46,767 nucleotides of DNA from a virus, in the IMG/VR virus record IMGVR_UViG_3300045141_000250, positions 1 to 46,767 of that record. The stretch is one strand, 5' to 3'. Both the position numbers and the translations under genes were made by a program. The notes under the pieces were generated by a model. It searched no databases. It had not been told where the DNA came from and was given only the letters and a program-made list of their open reading frames with translations. Shown one piece after another: positions 26,856 through 35,068 of this stretch (its first letter is position 1; every line of letters begins with the position of its first letter).

Positions 26856-28186
26856 CAGGGCTTCTTCTTCGCTTGGCCGTCGGTATCTATGAACACTTTG
26901 CCGGACGGAAGGGCGTCATAGGCAGCGTCAGCTTCGGTCGTCCTCATTTTACTGAAGTCGGGAATGTTGCGCTTGGGGCCGCCCGTCAGGTCCTGGTTGG
27001 GAAGGACGTACTTGGCATAATCCTCGTCCGAGAGCCTGGGGTCGTCACCCTTCTGCGCCGCGCCGAACAGGCCGGCCCGGTGCTGGGCCAGTTGGTCGCG
27101 ATATTTCTGCGCCGCAGCAAAGAAATCGTTGGGGTCCTGGTTCAATTGCCCCATTGTGCTTTGCGACGGCGCATCTCTGGCGAGTTCCGCTTGGGTGACA
27201 CGGCCCGCGCCTTTGAAGTCCTGCACCCCGGCCGCGTACTGCATCCCCATGATCTGCTGGTAGAGCGACCACGCCTTCTTGCCCTTGTCGTCCATCGTCG
27301 CCACCGGCCGCATCGAGCCGCCGGTGCCGAGAAATTCCTTGGCGCCCTCCTGCATCTCTGGGGTCATGAACTGATCGAGCGCCGAGATCCCCTTGTCGTA
27401 GTTCCCGAGCGCCGGGGCGAAATTGTGCTGGTCGGCGACGAGGTCGGCAGTCTTCGTTTTGGCCGCTGTGTCGCGGGTTGTGATCACCTCCCGCTGGTTC
27501 TGGTCCCATGCGCCTTCGCTCGCCAACTCAGGTGGCAATGGCTGTCCGGGGTTCGCCTTCTGGAACTGCAGTACCTGCTGCTTGTATTCCTTGTCGGTCT
27601 GGGTGCCGGTGAGGCCCATCTGGCTCTTGAGGACGTCGCCGAACAAGCTGGGATTGGCGGCGAACACTGGAGCCAGACTCTGATCGAGGCCGGCTTTGTC
27701 GAGCATGCCGGGCAACGCCTGCCGGTACGCCAAAAGGGCTTGGTTCTGCTGCTGGTACTGTTGCAGTTGCATGAGGTTGTTGAACATCGAGCCTGCGTCT
27801 TGGCCCTGCGGCCCCGCTATCGCCTTCATCATGGCGGGCGTGACGCGCCCCGGATGGAGGGCCGCCGCCACGCCACTGAGGCCGCTCCAAAACCCCTCCC
27901 TCGCCTGGTTCTGCTGCGACAACGCCATGTAGGCCTGCGCCAAATCGGGTGGAGATTGATAGACCTGCGGCTGCGGGGGCTGTTGGGGCGCTGCCGGCCC
28001 TCCCGAGGGGTCAGGAGAGCCGCCAGGCCCCGCCGGGCCTCCTGGGGGGGCGTTCTGCCCGGCGAGTGGTTGTGGACCCTGGGGGCTTCCTGCTTGCCCT
28101 GGGGCCTGCCCGAGCGAGGCGGCAAGCTGCGCCTCAGCAGGAGGCCTTCCAAACAACGTCTGAAGGATATCAAACGGGCCAGCCAT
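26855..28186 (-). CDS. internal virion protein, 443 aa
   Basis: The N-terminal ~100 residues are Pro/Gly/Gln-rich. From ~100 onward it is helical, with Gln-rich segments (MQLQQYQQQNQALLAYRQ) and the stretch FMTPEMQEGAKEFLGTGG. It is coupled to the 633-residue gene. Gln/Ala-rich helical proteins in this position in podoviruses are ejection proteins, so that is the inferred role. No catalytic motif is seen. Confidence 0.6.
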   Translation of the reverse strand: MAGPFDILQTLFGRPPAEAQLAASLGQAPGQAGSPQGPQPLAGQNAPPGGPAGPGGSPDPSGGPAAPQQPPQPQVYQSPPDLAQAYMALSQQNQAREGFWSGLSGVAAALHPGRVTPAMMKAIAGPQGQDAGSMFNNLMQLQQYQQQNQALLAYRQALPGMLDKAGLDQSLAPVFAANPSLFGDVLKSQMGLTGTQTDKEYKQQVLQFQKANPGQPLPPELASEGAWDQNQREVITTRDTAAKTKTADLVADQHNFAPALGNYDKGISALDQFMTPEMQEGAKEFLGTGGSMRPVATMDDKGKKAWSLYQQIMGMQYAAGVQDFKGAGRVTQAELARDAPSQSTMGQLNQDPNDFFAAAQKYRDQLAQHRAGLFGAAQKGDDPRLSDEDYAKYVLPNQDLTGGPKRNIPDFSKMRTTEADAAYDALPSGKVFIDTDGQAKKKP

Positions 28187-28188
28187 GG

Positions 28189-28890
28189 CTAATACCCCAG
28201 TCCTTTAAGCGTGTTGCCGAAGCCCTGCTGGAATTGCGATCCAGGCCCGCTCTGCGCCGGCTTGAAGTTTTGCATGAACGCCCGCAGCGCGCCGCTCGAT
28301 GGCTGGGAGCTGGTCGGGCTCGCCGGCACGTTGGCCCCCGGAGTCGTCACTTTGCCGGGGTTGGCGAGCGCGCTGAGAGTGGCTTGCCACATATTCGGGG
28401 GCGCGGGCGGCGCTGGGCCTGCCGGCGCTGATTGTTTCGGCATCCCCATCGTGGGGTCCATGCCCAGGAGCATCATCAAGCCAGAAGCGTCGTTCGAAGC
28501 CTGCGAGCCGTAGTCGCCCCCCGCGAACGAACTCAGCGGAATGTCGCCGGATGGATTTCTCACCCCCAGCTTGTCTACAGCGCCAGGGGTATAAATCCCC
28601 TGCGGATAACTGGTGGGCGTCGAATTCAGCGTCGTGCCGGGCGCTTGCTGTTGTCCTTGCCCCGCATTGTATTGCGCCAACTGTGCCTGATAGTTGCTCT
28701 GCGCCGCGTTGTTGGCGTCGGTGTAGCTTTGGATCGGGTTGCCCATGGCGTCGGTCGGCGCGCCGGCATACGAACTCGGCCACGGCAATGCTTTGTTGCT
28801 GAAGAGGCTGTACTGATTGAGCCACTGATCCGGAGAGAACAAAGCATCCGGGTTTTGCGGCTGGAATGTCACGTTGCTTAGGTCAGCCAT
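28189..28890 (-). CDS. virion-associated hypothetical protein, 233 aa
   Basis: Asn/Gln/Pro/Ser-rich protein with few charges (ALFSPDQWLNQYSLFSNKALPW...). The only helical segment is near residue 170 (MWQATLSALANPGK). Composition is like the neighbouring internal proteins. It overlaps the start of the gene before it by eight bases. Confidence 0.6.
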   Translation of the reverse strand: MADLSNVTFQPQNPDALFSPDQWLNQYSLFSNKALPWPSSYAGAPTDAMGNPIQSYTDANNAAQSNYQAQLAQYNAGQGQQQAPGTTLNSTPTSYPQGIYTPGAVDKLGVRNPSGDIPLSSFAGGDYGSQASNDASGLMMLLGMDPTMGMPKQSAPAGPAPPAPPNMWQATLSALANPGKVTTPGANVPASPTSSQPSSGALRAFMQNFKPAQSGPGSQFQQGFGNTLKGLGY

Positions 28891-30232
28891 AACTCTGGTC
28901 CATCCACTGCTGCAAGTTCGACATCAGCGAAGTGCCGTACACGGACGGCTGCGTCTGTATGCCGTAACCCGTCCACGGGTTTTGGCCCGGCGGGGCCGAG
29001 CCCCATGTCATCGGCTGATTGAGGCCTGCCATTCGCTGGGCGTAGATCTGGGGGTTGCCGAGCAGCGGCGAGACATTGCGCGCCCCCGGCGCAGGCGGGA
29101 TATTGGGCTTGATGTCGGGCGGCTTTTGGGCGTCGTCAGACTTGCCGAGATCCTTCTGCAAGTCTGCGGCGAGACCTTCCATCTTGCCGCCGAGGCTGGC
29201 CATTGGGTTCGAGTTGATGGTCGTGCCAGGCGTGGTGGGGATCGGCGGATTGACTGTCGATCCTGGCGTCCCCAGCGCGGCCCCTGGGCCGCCGGCCTGG
29301 GCGGTGGGATCCATCGGGCCGGGGGCCTCTGAGGCATTCACCGCTGGCGCTACGCCCGATTTGAGATAGGCCTCCGCGTAGGGATCGCCCTTCCATGGAC
29401 CGAGGCCACCAGCCTTCATCTGATCCATGGCGAAGCGATCGGCGGCCTGCCATTGCGCCGGATCGCGCGGATCAATTTTCTTGGCGAGCGCTAAGTTGCC
29501 GAGCCCGTTGCGGACATTGAGCTGGAAATCGCCGAAGCTGAATGGCTTGCCGTTCTCGACGTCCACGGTCGACGCGGCGTTCGGATTGCTCGCGCTCCAA
29601 GCTCTTAGGCCTTCAGCGTTTGCGATACCGAGCGCCAAGTTCGGATTGAGCCCGATCGACTTGGCGTAGTCCTGAATGAACTGTGAATGAGAGCCGGCGA
29701 GCGGGGAGGAGTTGACGGTAAGGCCTGGATTGATCGATGGCGTCGCGCTGGCGATTGCCGGCCCAGTCCCGTTCGCGCCATTGTAGGCGTTCCACACGTT
29801 TTGAAAGTTGCCGCTCGACCGCGCCGCCTTGAGCGAGGCCAAGAGCTGTGGGGTTTGTTCAAGCGGCTGCGGCGGCAATTGCCAGTGGTTGAACTCCTTT
29901 TCGTTGCCAATCCCATAGGGGTTGTGCAGCCCATTGGCCTGGGCGATCTGCGCCCATTGCTGGGTGATTTTGCCATTCGGGCCGTCGAGACCCGAAATGT
30001 CCGAGGCTAGACCATAGCCGTGCGACGAGTTGCCGCCGGCGTCATAGGCAGAGCCGGTCGTCGTGTCGCTGCGATAGCCCGACATGAGGCCAACGGGCAG
30101 CCCGGCCGCACGCGCCTGGCGGATCGCATTGGCCAGCGAGCTCGCAAAATCTGGATTGAGGTTCGATGTATCGCCCTCCCGATCCGGGTGGGCGCTAAAC
30201 CCGCTCAGATAGGCATAGGGGTCGTCAGCCAC
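28883..30232 (-). CDS. virion peptidoglycan hydrolase: M15 peptidase plus lysozyme-like domain
   Basis: This 449-residue protein has two cell-wall domains. Residues ~45-130 carry peptidase M15 (D-Ala-D-Ala carboxypeptidase/VanY-type) signatures: LMSGYRS, SSHGYGLASDISG (zinc His and Asp) and the terminal FNHWQ. Residues ~185-290 resemble the lysozyme-like domain of podovirus hydrolases (GIANAEGLRAW, FSFGDFQLNVRNGLGNLA, DPRDPAQWQAADRFAMDQ, GGLGPWKGD) with a glutamate in NAEGL. The rest is Pro-rich linker. It should cut host cell wall during DNA delivery. The GTG start at 30232 has AGGGGAG upstream. Confidence 0.8.
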   Translation of the reverse strand: MADDPYAYLSGFSAHPDREGDTSNLNPDFASSLANAIRQARAAGLPVGLMSGYRSDTTTGSAYDAGGNSSHGYGLASDISGLDGPNGKITQQWAQIAQANGLHNPYGIGNEKEFNHWQLPPQPLEQTPQLLASLKAARSSGNFQNVWNAYNGANGTGPAIASATPSINPGLTVNSSPLAGSHSQFIQDYAKSIGLNPNLALGIANAEGLRAWSASNPNAASTVDVENGKPFSFGDFQLNVRNGLGNLALAKKIDPRDPAQWQAADRFAMDQMKAGGLGPWKGDPYAEAYLKSGVAPAVNASEAPGPMDPTAQAGGPGAALGTPGSTVNPPIPTTPGTTINSNPMASLGGKMEGLAADLQKDLGKSDDAQKPPDIKPNIPPAPGARNVSPLLGNPQIYAQRMAGLNQPMTWGSAPPGQNPWTGYGIQTQPSVYGTSLMSNLQQWMDQSYG

Positions 30233-31670
30233 TGAGTGCTCCCCTCAGTTGCGGCATCCGCATGCGGCGCGGCCTCATCGGCTTCGGTCCAGCGAGTGGC
30301 CCTAGTCCCCCAGTGGCAATGGCCCCCAGGTTTGGCCCAGGCATCCGCGGGCCGCCCATTGCCCCCGCAGCGACAGGCGGGGCCATTGCTCCCATCGGCG
30401 GCCGTGCGCCTGCGATAGCAGCCAGATTTGGCCCCGGCATGCGAGGTCCGCCCATCGAAGCTGCCGGGATAGGCGGCCCCATCGCCGGCCCCCGTGGGAC
30501 GGCAAGCGCGCCCATGATCGCCGGGTGAACCGCCATCTTGCCGCCCGAGCCGGGGATCTTCGCCACCGCGCCGGGCCCGAATTTCTTGGCGACGTCCTCG
30601 GCCATCGGTCCTACCACCTTGGGATACGTCTTCGGGTCGCCCTTGTAGCGATAGGCGTGAATGGCGATGCCGGACGGATGCATGCCGACCTTGGTGATGT
30701 CGGTCTTCAGCCGCCGGTCGGACGCAGGCATGAACATCGACGCCAGTGAGCCAGCGGCCTTCAGGCCGCTAAGCGCCGCTGACAGCGGGTCGGCGGACTG
30801 CTGCGTCTGGGTGGTCGAGGCGCTCTGCGTCCCCTGCTCATAAGGCGTCATTCCGAGCGCGCTCTGTAGAACCGAGAGCTGTTGGTTCGGGTAATTGGCG
30901 GCGTTCTGGAACTTCGCTATCTGCGCATTGATCTGGTTTTGCGCCTGCTGCTGTTCCGCCTGGCCTGCGGTCAGCTGCTCGCCGAAATTGCGCAGTTGCG
31001 AAGCCTGCGCCTGGTTGCCGAGCTCGCCGAGGCCGCTCGAGGCTTGTAGATTGAGGTTGCCCTGGTTCTGCTGCGCCGCCTGGTTGGCCAGCGCCGCCTG
31101 CATCCGGCCGGCAATGTCCGTCTCAGCCGCCGTTTGCGCTTGGCCGAAGTTGGCTTGATTCAATTGCGCGGCCATCTGCGCCATGTTTTGCGCGCCCTGG
31201 GCCTGCGTCACGCCCTGCTGGATGCCCTGCCTTGAGCCGCCGAAGGCGTTCGCCGAGTTCGCTGCGTTCTGCTGCTGGTTCTGCGACAACGCGAGCTGCT
31301 GCTGCATGATCGGCAGCGTTTTGTTGATCACGTCCTGAGTGTACGGGTTCATGTAGGGCGAGAGATCGGTGTTCGAGAGCTGCCCCGCTGTCACCTGCTG
31401 CGGCTGCTGCCCGAGCACGCCGAGGTATCCAGCCTGCGCCGCATTGTATTGGTCCTGTCCGGCATTCCCGCCGGTCGCAGCCGTATTCCAGCTCTGCTGC
31501 ATCTGCGGGCTGACATCAGCAACCATCTGGCCCTGGTACTGCTGCAAAGGTTGTTGCGCGACGTTCTGCGCGAAGGCATAATTCTGCTGGGCTGCGTCGT
31601 TAATCCAAGGAGGGAATTGCTGAACAGACTGGCTTTGAGTGTTCTGTGTAGTGTCGCTTCCGCCGCCCAT
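30225..31670 (-). CDS. Gln-rich virion protein with S74-type intramolecular chaperone segment
   Basis: This 481-residue protein (start ATG 31670, behind GGGAAATG) has a long Gln/Asn/Ala-rich helical region (to ~residue 310). A peptidase S74-like segment follows (SDRRLKTDITKVGMHPSGIAIHAYRYKG...VVGPMAEDV), normally the C-terminal autocleaving chaperone of phage fibres. After it comes ~90 residues of Met/Pro/Gly repeats (GGPRMPGPN occurs twice), atypical because S74 domains usually end the protein. A homologue of the S74 module is in the 33881-34885 fibre. It could be an internal or tail protein that trimerises. Confidence 0.7.
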   Translation of the reverse strand: MGGGSDTTQNTQSQSVQQFPPWINDAAQQNYAFAQNVAQQPLQQYQGQMVADVSPQMQQSWNTAATGGNAGQDQYNAAQAGYLGVLGQQPQQVTAGQLSNTDLSPYMNPYTQDVINKTLPIMQQQLALSQNQQQNAANSANAFGGSRQGIQQGVTQAQGAQNMAQMAAQLNQANFGQAQTAAETDIAGRMQAALANQAAQQNQGNLNLQASSGLGELGNQAQASQLRNFGEQLTAGQAEQQQAQNQINAQIAKFQNAANYPNQQLSVLQSALGMTPYEQGTQSASTTQTQQSADPLSAALSGLKAAGSLASMFMPASDRRLKTDITKVGMHPSGIAIHAYRYKGDPKTYPKVVGPMAEDVAKKFGPGAVAKIPGSGGKMAVHPAIMGALAVPRGPAMGPPIPAASMGGPRMPGPNLAAIAGARPPMGAMAPPVAAGAMGGPRMPGPNLGAIATGGLGPLAGPKPMRPRRMRMPQLRGALSG

Positions 31671-31672
31671 GG

Positions 31673-32038
31673 TCACATTTCCCGATGAAAGAGGAAGTTC
31701 TTCGCCTTCAGCCGCCAGCCGAGACGCCGCCAGCTTCCTTCGCGCAGCCAGCCCATGCGTCCATAGGTCGACAGCAAGCCACAGTTGTTCTCGTCGGCGT
31801 AGTCCAGAATCTTGGCATGCAGGGCGTCGACATCGGAGAGGTCGCCGACGTAAGCGATGAGCTGCAATTGCCTGGCGCGAGGAAATTGCTGCACCTGAGT
31901 AATCGCCCACGAATTGTTTTCCGTGAAGGACTGCATCTTGCCTTCGGCGATCGCCGCCAAGATGTCCGACACGGAATAGAGGCCGCCTATCCGGTCGAGC
32001 ACCCGCGCAAGTTTCCGGTGATAGATAGCCGCGGTCAC
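31673..32038 (-). CDS. conserved podovirus hypothetical protein
   Basis: This 121-residue protein has the segment VSDILAAIAEGKMQSFTENNSWAITQVQQFPRARQLQLIAYVGDLSD followed by NNCGLLSTYGRMGW. This pattern is shared by a small conserved gene found near internal virion genes in many podoviruses and resembles a GNAT-like fold fragment. It has a GTG start overlapping the previous stop (GTGA). The exact function is unknown. Confidence 0.65.
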   Translation of the reverse strand: MTAAIYHRKLARVLDRIGGLYSVSDILAAIAEGKMQSFTENNSWAITQVQQFPRARQLQLIAYVGDLSDVDALHAKILDYADENNCGLLSTYGRMGWLREGSWRRLGWRLKAKNFLFHREM

Positions 32039-32316
32039 GCCATCATCCTCGTACTCCCGAGGTCTATCGCGACCGCGACGATCGTCCCGTCAGTCTTGAC
32101 CTGAAGCGAGAAGACAGCCGGCGTGGTTCCTACCGGCGCATCATTGGCCCGCAGCAGGATTCCAGGCAGCGCGGTGCCCGTCTTCATCTGGGCGGCGAAA
32201 CCGTGGCGGCACCAGAGCGCGAAGGTGCGCAGATAGCTGGTCAGCGCCGGGCTGACGTCAGGCATGCTCGGCAGATCGGGCGGCGGCTGGGGCGTGACCG
32301 GCGTTGGCTGGGGCAT
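32035..32316 (-). CDS. hypothetical small tail-region protein
   Basis: This 93-residue protein has a Pro-rich N-terminal 25 residues, then a folded-looking beta part (LPGILLRANDAPVGTTPAVFSLQVKTDGTIVAVAIDLG). It overlaps the nozzle gene's stop (TAATG). It probably is a small virion component; no family is recognised. Confidence 0.6.
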   Translation of the reverse strand: MPQPTPVTPQPPPDLPSMPDVSPALTSYLRTFALWCRHGFAAQMKTGTALPGILLRANDAPVGTTPAVFSLQVKTDGTIVAVAIDLGSTRMMA

Positions 32317-33884
32317 TAGCGGTCGCCTCGTTGCACGGCGTCCACAAGATGAGCGCCGACGGTAAATGGCAGGACCGGCGGCCCATCGACCTCGATCTTG
32401 AGCCGGATGTCTCGGCCAGTGGTGCGGAAGTCAACGTAGCCATCGTCACGGACCGACCTCGGCGTTGTCTGCAGCTCAGGCGCCCCCGTCGAGCGGCTGT
32501 TGCGGTAGAACAACGAATATTTCAGGTTTGTAATATCGCCTTCGATGTCCGGCAGCATCTGCTTAACGGTGATCAGCTGCGCGCCCCAGGTGAGGTTAAG
32601 GTCGAACGTCTCCGCGAACGGCAAGTCCGCATTGACGTAGACATTGCCGAGCTCATGCTCGAAAGCGACCAGGCCATCGGCCATGATCGTCTGTGCGGTG
32701 AAGCTCGCCGTGATGCCGGCGGAACGGCTCATCCTTCCCTGACTGAACCAGCCTTCTTTATAATTATACACAAAACACCGCGTGTTGTAGGGCTCGCCAT
32801 CCTGCGGGAAGAACCACCAAAACTCGCTGAAATTGCCGACGTGGACCGCGCATGCCTGCTCGCGCACGTTGACGAGGTCGATGTCGTCGTCGACCCATGG
32901 GCGCACCTTGCATTGCAGTGGCGTCATCGTGGTGCCGTCGAACATGAACATCCCCTGCTGGCTCATCCACAGCGCCATCGCCGACGATACGATGACGCTC
33001 TCTGGCGACCACGGCGTGCAGTTGTTGCCAAGTTCGACGTAGTTGTAGACGTAGGGAATGCCAAGGAAGCTCGACAAGTACGCCTTATGAGCGGTCCAGA
33101 AGATGGTGCCGTTGCGGGTCGCCTTAGCCGTCACGATCGGCGAGGCCGGCTCGATATCGAGGAAGCCGGCCTGCGAGGTGACATTGCTGAAGTCCCAGGC
33201 GTGAAAATTCTCCTGGTCGCACCAGCCGAAACGCCGAAACGAACCGCCATCAGTCGTGCCGTCATTAACCATGCCGAAAATGACGACGAACCTCTCTTGG
33301 GTGACGACAAACAAGCGGCCCAAGGGCGCGAAGCCGGTACCGGTGTCCGTGCTCGTCACCTGGGTCATGGCAGCATCGGGGACGCCCGTGCCGCCGCCGA
33401 GCGGGTCCCATTGCAATAGCCGTCCATCCGGCGACGTCATGGCGAGAAGGATCTGGCCAAAATTGTCGAGGCTCCAGGCGTTCGGCAAGACGTCGATCGG
33501 GATGATCGTCACGTCCGTGCGCGGCGTGCCATAGTCCTCGGCCGAGTAATCTCCATCGCCGTATCCCCCGGTCGTCGGAAACGTCGGGCCAATCATGCCG
33601 TCGACGGGGGTGATCTCGACAAGCGTCCCGCCAGTGTCGACGTAGATATTCTGCTCGCAAAGATAGGCGATGCGGTGAACCCCGTTGAGGTCGTACCAAG
33701 AATGCACGGCGCGGCAGCGCGAGGCGAAGCCATAGCTGTATTGAGCCTGCCCGCCCACAGGACTCATTTGACCCTCGACCCACCGCATCAGGTTGCATTC
33801 AGCCCAGTTCGAAGACCGCATCTTTTTCGTTGCCGTAGCGACGACGCCGGGGGGTATTTCGAGCGGGCGGAATGGCGTGCTCAC
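32316..33884 (-). CDS. tail nozzle / DNA stabilisation protein
   Basis: This 522-residue, mostly beta-strand protein opens with FRPLEIPPGVVATATKKMRSSNWAECNLMRWVEGQMSPVGG and GVHRIAYLCEQNIYVDTGG. These match the conserved start of podovirus nozzle/stabilisation proteins (P22 gp10-like, SU10 nozzle), which form beta-propellers and close the channel below the adaptor. Length fits. A GTG start overlaps the upstream fibre stop (GTGA). Adaptor and portal genes in the same genome complete the tail set. Confidence 0.8.
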   Translation of the reverse strand: MSTPFRPLEIPPGVVATATKKMRSSNWAECNLMRWVEGQMSPVGGQAQYSYGFASRCRAVHSWYDLNGVHRIAYLCEQNIYVDTGGTLVEITPVDGMIGPTFPTTGGYGDGDYSAEDYGTPRTDVTIIPIDVLPNAWSLDNFGQILLAMTSPDGRLLQWDPLGGGTGVPDAAMTQVTSTDTGTGFAPLGRLFVVTQERFVVIFGMVNDGTTDGGSFRRFGWCDQENFHAWDFSNVTSQAGFLDIEPASPIVTAKATRNGTIFWTAHKAYLSSFLGIPYVYNYVELGNNCTPWSPESVIVSSAMALWMSQQGMFMFDGTTMTPLQCKVRPWVDDDIDLVNVREQACAVHVGNFSEFWWFFPQDGEPYNTRCFVYNYKEGWFSQGRMSRSAGITASFTAQTIMADGLVAFEHELGNVYVNADLPFAETFDLNLTWGAQLITVKQMLPDIEGDITNLKYSLFYRNSRSTGAPELQTTPRSVRDDGYVDFRTTGRDIRLKIEVDGPPVLPFTVGAHLVDAVQRGDR

Positions 33885-34885
33885 CTTGCCTCGAGCTCCT
33901 GCACGCGCGCCGCCAAAGTCTTCACGGCGTTCACCAGGGCATACACGAGCTCTGAAGCATCGAGGTCGCGCAGATCGTCAACCGCCTTGCCGTCAACATA
34001 CCCCGCTCGTTTGGTCACCATGCCCGGGAAAACAGCCTCGACGTCCTGCGCAACCAGGCCGACGAACGGCTTGCCCCGAACCCGCTCCAACTTTGACTTC
34101 TTGCCCGGTTCGGCGTCGTTGCCTTTAAAGCGGTAGACGACCGGCTCAAGTTTCATGATCTCGTCCAAGCCAAGGGCGTAGGGACGCTCGACGGTCTTGA
34201 TGCGGGCGTCGCTCGAATTGGCCCACGAGCCGCCGCCTGGCTTGTAGCCTTGGCCGGTGATGCCGAACGCCCCGCCCGCGTCCATCTCCGCGAGTTCGAC
34301 GCCCGCACCGATAAAGGCGATCGATCCAGAACAATTTATCGACCAACCCGAGGCGAATTGAAGAACGCTGTTGCCAAGAACCGTAGCGCTTCCGTTCACT
34401 AAATATTGGGCAGCGTTTGCTCCACCCGTCGCACCCATTGCGCCGCCGACGTTCAACGTCGTGCCGATTGTCACTGCGCCGCCGACGGCCAACCCGCCCG
34501 CGCCAATGATCACCTGGCCCGAGGCGCGATTGATTTCAAACGGATTGGAAAGAAACCCGCCCGCGTCACCGTAAGCCTGGATTAGGAAATTCGCCCCGGC
34601 GTTGCCGCCTGTTTCAGCTTCGCCGTCGCCAAGGAACATCCCCCAACGCATCGCGCCTGCTGCTTGACCATAGATTTGGTTGACCGCTGGCCCAGTAGGG
34701 GTGTTGAGAACGATCTCGTTCGGGGCCACAAGGACGGTGCTGATCCCCTCAATCGCCTCGGCAACCTCGAACATCGTGGTGTCGATGCCATCGAGGTCGT
34801 TGTTGAGTTCAACGCCCCAAGTGCTCGTGTCGCCGCCGACTTGAGGCTTGATCCAACCGAAGTTGGCCGTGAGCGTGCTAGCCAT
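33881..34885 (-). CDS. tail fibre with S74 intramolecular chaperone
   Basis: This 334-residue protein starts MASTLTANFGWIKPQVGGDTSTWG, a typical virion-attachment N-terminus shared with the 35069-36448 fibre. The middle is Gly/Ala-rich beta repeat. The C-terminal ~110 residues are a peptidase S74/endosialidase-type chaperone: SDARIKTVERPYALGLDEIMKLEPVVYRFKG, then FVGLVAQDVEAVFPGMV and a coiled coil (LVNAVKTLAARVQELEAR). It trimerises and self-cleaves to finish fibre folding. The start at 34885 replaces a longer unsupported frame. Confidence 0.85.
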   Translation of the reverse strand: MASTLTANFGWIKPQVGGDTSTWGVELNNDLDGIDTTMFEVAEAIEGISTVLVAPNEIVLNTPTGPAVNQIYGQAAGAMRWGMFLGDGEAETGGNAGANFLIQAYGDAGGFLSNPFEINRASGQVIIGAGGLAVGGAVTIGTTLNVGGAMGATGGANAAQYLVNGSATVLGNSVLQFASGWSINCSGSIAFIGAGVELAEMDAGGAFGITGQGYKPGGGSWANSSDARIKTVERPYALGLDEIMKLEPVVYRFKGNDAEPGKKSKLERVRGKPFVGLVAQDVEAVFPGMVTKRAGYVDGKAVDDLRDLDASELVYALVNAVKTLAARVQELEAR

Positions 34886-35066
34886 GCGATTCAGTCTCCG
34901 GCGGCGTATACGGCTTCGGTGTGTTGCCCGCCGCCAACCACTCTTGATAGGCGGCGTAATCCCGGTTTCTCGGACCGACTGGTATCCATGCCTGATCAAC
35001 GTCACGTAAGACGATCTTAGGATTGGCTGTCAGCGTGTAGGTTGAGACAATTTTAGGGAGCAGCAT
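34878..35066 (-). CDS. small tail-fibre-associated protein
   Basis: This 62-residue protein (MLLPKIVSTYTLTANPKIVLRDVD... ending YTPPETESHG) contains DYAAYQEWLAAGNTPKPYTPP, typical of small fibre-assembly or fibre-tip proteins in phages. It overlaps the S74 fibre start by eight bases and follows the 459-residue fibre by two. Chaperone function is inferred. Confidence 0.65.
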   Translation of the reverse strand: MLLPKIVSTYTLTANPKIVLRDVDQAWIPVGPRNRDYAAYQEWLAAGNTPKPYTPPETESHG

Positions 35067-35068
35067 CG

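Noticed and set aside
26873-28192. A 439-codon plus-strand open frame opposite the 443-residue internal protein
   Set aside because: High-GC shadow frame without ribosome binding site or recognisable domain; the minus strand carries a coherent late operon.
32304-33419. A 371-codon plus-strand open frame
   Set aside because: Antisense to the nozzle gene, which has clear family motifs; no ribosome binding site.
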